Below are positions 57,066 through 64,000 of a stretch of DNA of 64,000 bases, piece after piece. Position 1 is the first letter of the stretch. Every line of letters begins with the position of its first letter. A model generated the notes under the pieces. It saw only the letters and a program-made list of their open reading frames with translations, was not told where the DNA came from and ran no database searches. This DNA comes from Vibrio sp. BS-M-Sm-2 (GTDB taxonomy: Bacteria; Pseudomonadota; Gammaproteobacteria; Enterobacterales; Vibrionaceae): NCBI RefSeq assembly GCF_041504345.1, contig NZ_CP167894.1, positions 1,178,001-1,242,000 on the forward strand. The letters run 5' to 3'. Made by a program: the position numbers and the translations under genes.

Positions 57066-58922
57066 TTAGATCGACAGTTTTTTAACGCGTTTACCGCCAT
57101 ACATCAGGTTCACGATACAACGTGTTCCGACAATAGCTGTAAACATTGAAGTCAAGATACCGATAGACAGCGTTACCGCGAAGCCTTTGATAGCACCAGT
57201 ACCCACAGCAAATAGAATGATTGCTGTTAGTAGTGTGGTGATGTTGGCATCGGCGATTGTGCTGAATGCGTTCGCGTAACCTTGATGAATCGCTTGTTGT
57301 GGACTGCGTCCATCTCGAAGTTCTTCACGTATACGCTCAAAGATAAGAACGTTGGCATCAACTGCCATACCGACCGTTAATACGATACCGGCAATACCTG
57401 GCAGGGTCATGGTAGCCCCCGGAATCATCGACATAACACCGATAATCAACACCAAGTTAGCCATTAGCGCAACGTTCGCAATCAAACCGAAAGTACGGTA
57501 GTAAAGCAGAGTAAACAACATTACTGCAGCCATACCCCAAACCATCGCCATGATACCCATATCGATGTTTTGTTGCCCCATAGATGGACCAATCGTACGT
57601 TCTTCTACAATCGAGATAGGCGCAATCAATGCACCAGCACGTAGTAGAAGTGCCAAGTTATGAGCTTCAGCCGTTGAGTCGATACCTGTAATACGGAAGT
57701 TACGGCCTAGCGCAGATTGAATCGTCGCTTGGTTAATTACTTCTTCGTGCTTACTTAAGATAACTCGACCTTCCGGTGTTTTACGACCGCTGTCTTTGTA
57801 CTCTGCAAATACCGTTGCCATTAGCTTACCGATATTCTGACGAGAGAATGCAGACATCTTGCTACCACCTTCGCTGTCTAGCGAGATGTTAACTTGAGGA
57901 CGACCATATTCATCAACACTTGAGCTTGCATCCGTAATACTCGAACCGCCTAGAATAACGCGTTTCTTAAGTACCACAGGGCGACCATCACGATCTTGCT
58001 TGATTTCGCTACCCGCAGGAGCACGACCAGAAGCGGCAGCGGCTAAGTCAGCACTGCTATCCACTTCACGGAACTCAAGTGTCGCAGTCGCACCAAGAAT
58101 TTCTTTAGCGCGAGCCGTGTCTTGAACACCAGGCAATTCCACTACGATACGGCTAGAACCTTGACGTTGAACCAAAGGTTCAGCAACACCAAGTTCGTTT
58201 ACACGGTTACGTAGAATAGTAATGTTTTGCTCAACCGCGTAGTTACGGATTTCTTGAAGACGAGCCTCTGTAAAGCTTGCAACCAAAGAGAAGCGACCGT
58301 TAGATTCAGAATCTACGAACGTCATATCTTGGTGCTTAGATTGCAGTAGCGATTTGGCTTCAGCAAGCTGTTCTTCGTTACGTAGGATCACTTCAACCGC
58401 ATCTTTACCAGATGGGCGAATCGCACGGTAACGGATTTTCTCTTCACGAAGTTCACTGCGGAATGCTTCTTCTTGTTGGCCAACCAACTTTTGCATCGCA
58501 GCGTCCATATCCACTTCCATTAAGAAGTGAACACCACCACGTAGGTCAAGACCAAGTTTCATTGGCGCTGCGCCAATAGATTCAAGCCAATCAGGAGTTG
58601 AAGCCGCTAGGTTTAAAGCAACGATAACGTCATCGCCTAGTGCTTCTGTGATGATATCACGGGCACTAATTTGCGTATCTGTGTCGTTAAAGCGAACAAG
58701 AATGGAACCGTTTTCGAGAGCAACGGATTTAGTAGAAAGGTTTTCTGCTTCAAGAGCATTGGTGACAGCATCCAGCGTAGACATATCTACAGAGGCGCCG
58801 CGCGCCCCTGTAACTTGAACTGCCGGATCTTCACCGTATATATTTGGAAGAGCGTACAACGCAGCGATAGCGATGGCAAACACCACCATCAAATACTTCC
58901 ATAACGGGTAACGGTTTAGCAC
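57066..58922 (-). CDS. secD: Protein translocase subunit SecD
   Basis: Large RND-type subunit of SecDF. The 618 residues have an N-terminal helix, a large periplasmic P1 domain ([18 protein letters not shown] near 120, [20 protein letters not shown] near 255) and five more helices with [30 protein letters not shown], whose Asp is essential for ion coupling in the family. It is 20 bases after yajC. Vibrios can have a second SecDF set; this is the yajC-linked one. Confidence 0.97.
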   Translation of the reverse strand: MLNRYPLWKYLMVVFAIAIAALYALPNIYGEDPAVQVTGARGASVDMSTLDAVTNALEAENLSTKSVALENGSILVRFNDTDTQISARDIITEALGDDVIVALNLAASTPDWLESIGAAPMKLGLDLRGGVHFLMEVDMDAAMQKLVGQQEEAFRSELREEKIRYRAIRPSGKDAVEVILRNEEQLAEAKSLLQSKHQDMTFVDSESNGRFSLVASFTEARLQEIRNYAVEQNITILRNRVNELGVAEPLVQRQGSSRIVVELPGVQDTARAKEILGATATLEFREVDSSADLAAAASGRAPAGSEIKQDRDGRPVVLKKRVILGGSSITDASSSVDEYGRPQVNISLDSEGGSKMSAFSRQNIGKLMATVFAEYKDSGRKTPEGRVILSKHEEVINQATIQSALGRNFRITGIDSTAEAHNLALLLRAGALIAPISIVEERTIGPSMGQQNIDMGIMAMVWGMAAVMLFTLLYYRTFGLIANVALMANLVLIIGVMSMIPGATMTLPGIAGIVLTVGMAVDANVLIFERIREELRDGRSPQQAIHQGYANAFSTIADANITTLLTAIILFAVGTGAIKGFAVTLSIGILTSMFTAIVGTRCIVNLMYGGKRVKKLSI

Positions 58923-58942
58923 AGCGAGGATCCTCTAGCTGT

Positions 58943-59272
58943 TTATAGAGATTTCAGAGTACCTTTTGGTAGCACTGCTGTAACGAAGTCTTTCTTGATA
59001 ACTACTTCGTTGTTTGCATTCAGTTCGATAGCAACGTAGTCGCTGTCTTCAGCAATCTTAGTGATCTTGCCGATTAGGCCGCCGCTTGTAAGAACTTCAT
59101 CGCCTTTGCCCATAGAAGACATAAGGTTCTTGTGTTCTTTAACACGCTTAGCTTGTGGACGGTAGATCATGAAGTAGAAGATCACAGCGAACATACCTAG
59201 CATGATAAGCATTTCGAAACCGCCGCCTGCTGGTGCACCTTCTGCTGCTGCGTGAGCTTGAGAAATAAACAT
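58943..59272 (-). CDS. yajC: Preprotein translocase subunit YajC
   Basis: Small inner-membrane protein that binds SecDF and YidC. The 109 residues have one transmembrane helix (MLIMLGMFAVIFYFMIY at about 23-39) followed by RPQAKRVKEHKNLMSSMGKGDEVLTSGGLIGKI, the conserved cytosolic part. It lies between tgt and secD in the usual queA-tgt-yajC-secDF order. Confidence 0.96.
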   Translation of the reverse strand: MFISQAHAAAEGAPAGGGFEMLIMLGMFAVIFYFMIYRPQAKRVKEHKNLMSSMGKGDEVLTSGGLIGKITKIAEDSDYVAIELNANNEVVIKKDFVTAVLPKGTLKSL

Positions 59273-59383
59273 TTAAAACATCCTCTATTTATATTTTCGT
59301 AATTGTTTGTCTAATTGGGTCGCATCCCTTTATTTTCAAGCCCCATCACTCGGAAGAGAGATAGGGCTCGCAAAAAAGAAATA

Positions 59384-60568
<1,185 letters not shown>

Positions 60569-60714
60569 TTAAGCCAAACAAAAGTTCAGTTTAGTGGGTT
60601 CTATGAGGAGCGGTCGCGTATTCCTTGCGAGAGATTAGACAGACACCCTGCCCGACTCCTAGCTTACTGCTAGCACCCGTAAATTCTGTTTATATCGTTT
60701 ATAACCAGCTTAAA

Positions 60715-62102
<1,388 letters not shown>

Positions 62103-62549
62103 ATGATCAAGGTTGAAGATATGATGACTCGCAACCCTCATACTCTATTGCGCTCACACTCACTGGCCGATGCTAAGCACATGATGGAAGCACTTGATAT
62201 CCGCCATATTCCGGTCGTTGATTCCGACAGAAAGCTGCTTGGTGTGGTGACTCAGCGAGATGTTCTCGCAGCTCAAGAATCCAGCCTACAAAATATCCCA
62301 CAAGCTCAATCTTTTACTCTTGCCACCCCCCTCAACGACATCATGCACAAAAGTGTTATGTCTGTAGAACCTCGTGCAGGATTGAAAGAATCGGCTATCT
62401 ATATGCAGAAACACAAAGTGGGCTGTTTACCTGTCGTAGAAAACCATGAACTAGTGGGGATTATTACAGACAGCGATTTCGTCACGATAGCGATCAATTT
62501 GTTAGAGCTACAAGAAGAAGTCGAGCCAGAAGAAGCGGAAGTAGAGTAA
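62103..62549 (+). CDS. Two-CBS-domain protein
   Basis: A 148-residue protein made of two CBS domains (about 5-60 and 76-132), each with the pattern M-x-x-x-P-x-T or V, then a V-V or I-P-V-V-D or E strand and G-V-V-T or G-I-I-T-D-x-D. Such stand-alone pairs bind adenosine nucleotides and regulate partner proteins. The tail is acidic (LQEEVEPEEAEVE). The ATG follows a perfect AAGGAGG by five bases, suggesting strong translation. No partner is evident from the neighbours. Confidence 0.9.
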   Translation: MIKVEDMMTRNPHTLLRSHSLADAKHMMEALDIRHIPVVDSDRKLLGVVTQRDVLAAQESSLQNIPQAQSFTLATPLNDIMHKSVMSVEPRAGLKESAIYMQKHKVGCLPVVENHELVGIITDSDFVTIAINLLELQEEVEPEEAEVE

Positions 62550-62571
62550 CGCTCGGAAGTGATATAAAGAA

Positions 62572-62606
62572 GAGCGGCCAATTAAGCCGCTCGAAGGGAT
62601 TTTTTG
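62572..62606 (+). terminator. Intrinsic terminator of the CBS-domain gene
   Basis: GAGCGGC pairs with GCCGCTC around a seven-base loop, then GAAGGGA and six T residues. The T run is a little distant from the stem. It also faces the end of oxyR. Confidence 0.6.
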
Positions 62607-62619
62607 TCGATACGGACTA

Positions 62620-63525
62620 TTATAAAAGCTCAGAAACCACATCTGCTAATTGATGGAAGGTTTCACGACGTGACGAGCTTGGACGCCAAACAAGGCCTAT
62701 ATCTCGATACGCTTGCTGACCTGGGGGATCAATCACCACTAGGTTTTGATTTTCCAACAAGCCGTGATCAATCGCCATTTGCGGAATAAAGGTGGTCCCT
62801 AAACCATTTGCTACCATTTGCACTAATGTATGAAGACTCGTCGCTGTAAACGGGTTTATCTTCTCTTTATCCGTTAACTTACAAGCTGACACCGCGTGCT
62901 CGGTTAAACAATGCTCGTTCTCCAACAAAAATACAGACTCATCTGGCAAGTCATCATATTTAATCGGTACCCGAATACCATCGGCTTGAGTTCGACTGAT
63001 CACCATTCTAAAAGGATCTTGCCCAACAACTTTGCTTTCCATGTTGTCGATATCGACAGGCAGGGCCAGAATCAACACGTCTAACTCACCATGACGCAAT
63101 GCTGCGAGCAAATTCGTTGTGGTGTCTTCACGTAACAATAAATTTAGCTGAGGGAAACGTTGATTGGCTTCTTGTACCAAATCGCACAAAAGGAACGGTG
63201 CAATGGTAGGAATACACCCTACTCGCAGCTGCCCTTGCATCGCATCTCCATTACATAGATTTCCAAGTTCAACCAAGTCTTGTCCTTTCGCCAATAACTC
63301 TCGACCGTGCTTCACCACCAACTCTCCCGCTTGAGTAAAAACGAGCGGACTCTTTTTATCTTTCTTTTCATACAGAGGGCAACCGATAAGCTCTTCTAGG
63401 TTTTGAATACCTTTACTTAGAGTAGACTGGCTAACGAAACAGCGATCAGCTGCGTCGCTAAAGTGGCGTGTTTCGTGAAGAGTAACAAGATAGTGAAGTT
63501 GCTTAAGACTTGGCCATTTATTCAT
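62620..63525 (-). CDS. oxyR: Hydrogen peroxide-sensing regulator OxyR
   Basis: LysR-family activator of peroxide defence genes. The 301 residues have the N-terminal winged helix (LKQLHYLVTLHETRHFSDAADRCFVSQSTLSKGIQNLEE) and a sensor domain with the redox pair in ENEHCLTEHAVSACKLTD, two Cys nine positions apart as Cys199 and Cys208 of E. coli OxyR. It is divergent from a peroxiredoxin gene, a likely target, across 210 bases. Confidence 0.95.
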   Translation of the reverse strand: MNKWPSLKQLHYLVTLHETRHFSDAADRCFVSQSTLSKGIQNLEELIGCPLYEKKDKKSPLVFTQAGELVVKHGRELLAKGQDLVELGNLCNGDAMQGQLRVGCIPTIAPFLLCDLVQEANQRFPQLNLLLREDTTTNLLAALRHGELDVLILALPVDIDNMESKVVGQDPFRMVISRTQADGIRVPIKYDDLPDESVFLLENEHCLTEHAVSACKLTDKEKINPFTATSLHTLVQMVANGLGTTFIPQMAIDHGLLENQNLVVIDPPGQQAYRDIGLVWRPSSSRRETFHQLADVVSELL

Positions 63526-63644
63526 GAAATTACTTTGTAATATGAGTAGGATAAGTTACGTAAAGGTCATGAGACCTAAGAACAGGACAAAGAATAAGCT
63601 TATCGCTTTTTTCGATTAACTTAATCTATTTAATTCGCTTTTTT

Positions 63645-63667
63645 CTATAGTACCGATTGTACTATAG
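63645..63667. promoter_or_regulatory. Perfect inverted repeat between oxyR and the peroxiredoxin gene
   Basis: CTATAGTAC and GTACTATAG, nine-base perfect arms, around CGATT. It lies 69-91 bases before the peroxiredoxin start. The ATAG/CTAT words recall OxyR half-sites, but the spacing (11 bases) differs from the standard 7. It also contains TATAGT, a possible -10. Confidence 0.45.
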
Positions 63668-63735
63668 TTTGTCGCGTAGAAACGGAGCCCAAACAAAGAT
63701 GTGTTGGGCCAACTAATTTTTTAGGAGATTCCAAA

Positions 63736-64000
63736 ATGGTACTAGTAGGTCGTCAAGCCCCTGACTTTACTGCAGCAGCTGTTCTAGGTAACGGTGAGAT
63801 CGTTGATAACTTCAACTTCGCAGAATTCACTAAAGGTAAGAAAGCTGTAGTTTTCTTCTACCCACTAGACTTCACTTTCGTTTGTCCTTCAGAGCTAATC
63901 GCTTTCGACAACCGTCTTGAAGATTTCCAAGCTAAAGGCGTTGAAGTAATCGGTGTTTCTATCGATTCTCAATTCTCTCACAACGCATGGCGTAATACTG
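63736..64000 (+). CDS. 2-Cys peroxiredoxin (AhpC/Prx1 type), 3' end beyond the window
   Basis: Thiol peroxidase that reduces hydrogen peroxide and organic peroxides. The first 88 codons are visible: VGRQAPDFTAAAV, VFFYPLDFTFVCPSE with the peroxidatic Cys near 50, and GVSIDSQFSHNAWRN. These match the typical 2-Cys class; the resolving Cys lies outside the window. The ATG follows AGGAG by about eight bases. Codons are strongly biased, as in abundant proteins. Divergence from oxyR suggests peroxide induction. Confidence 0.95.
   Translation, partial: MVLVGRQAPDFTAAAVLGNGEIVDNFNFAEFTKGKKAVVFFYPLDFTFVCPSELIAFDNRLEDFQAKGVEVIGVSIDSQFSHNAWRNT

Overview
The window is a chromosomal stretch of a marine gammaproteobacterium, almost certainly a Vibrio. 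The reasons are the gene order (guaB-guaA, xseA, yfgJ, der, bamB, yfgM, hisS, ispG, rodZ, rlmN, ndk, pepB, iscX to iscR, trmJ, suhB, secDF, yajC, tgt, queA), the moderate GC content, a secreted GH19 chitinase, sodium-coupled transporters, and short degenerate repeats of the kind common between Vibrio genes. I cannot name the species from the sequence alone.

Layout. 1-900 is an AT-rich tail of possibly acquired DNA with one ribbon-helix-helix protein. 1043-10314 is an accessory stretch: a four-unit retropepsin-like periplasmic protein, an M15 peptidase, a DUF429 protein, a methyltransferase-HNH fusion, an unknown CxxC protein, plsC, and an MBL/beta-CASP RNase gene broken by a frameshift. 10771-17257 carries small-molecule transporters (AGCS, SatP, NhaC), an intergenic repeat cluster and the chitinase. 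17582-22555 holds guaA, guaB and the divergent xseA. 22648-34531 is a 13-gene, one-strand urea block: urtABCDE (ABC importer), ureD, ureABC, ureE, a HupE/UreJ nickel permease, ureF and ureG. It sits exactly between xseA and yfgJ, which are neighbours in E. coli. 34827-61767 is a long housekeeping run, nearly all on the minus strand. The right end has a CBS-domain protein, oxyR and a divergent 2-Cys peroxiredoxin cut by the window edge.

How the genes work together. Urea is imported by UrtABCDE and hydrolysed by UreABC, which UreDEFG and the nickel permease activate. A sigma-54-like promoter and an NtrC-like site upstream of urtA suggest nitrogen control. The isc genes form one operon behind two near-consensus IscR type 1 sites and end at a terminator after iscX. 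suhB has a boxA-like sequence in its short leader and a GC-rich discriminator, fitting Nus-factor autoregulation. A full match to the PurR operator lies between guaB and guaA.

The most unusual items are the methyltransferase-HNH fusion with DUF429 beside it, the retropepsin-like protein with alternating intact and degenerate units, the MatP-like protein with an upstream palindrome, and the frameshifted RNase. I found no tRNA, rRNA, CRISPR array or intact insertion sequence.
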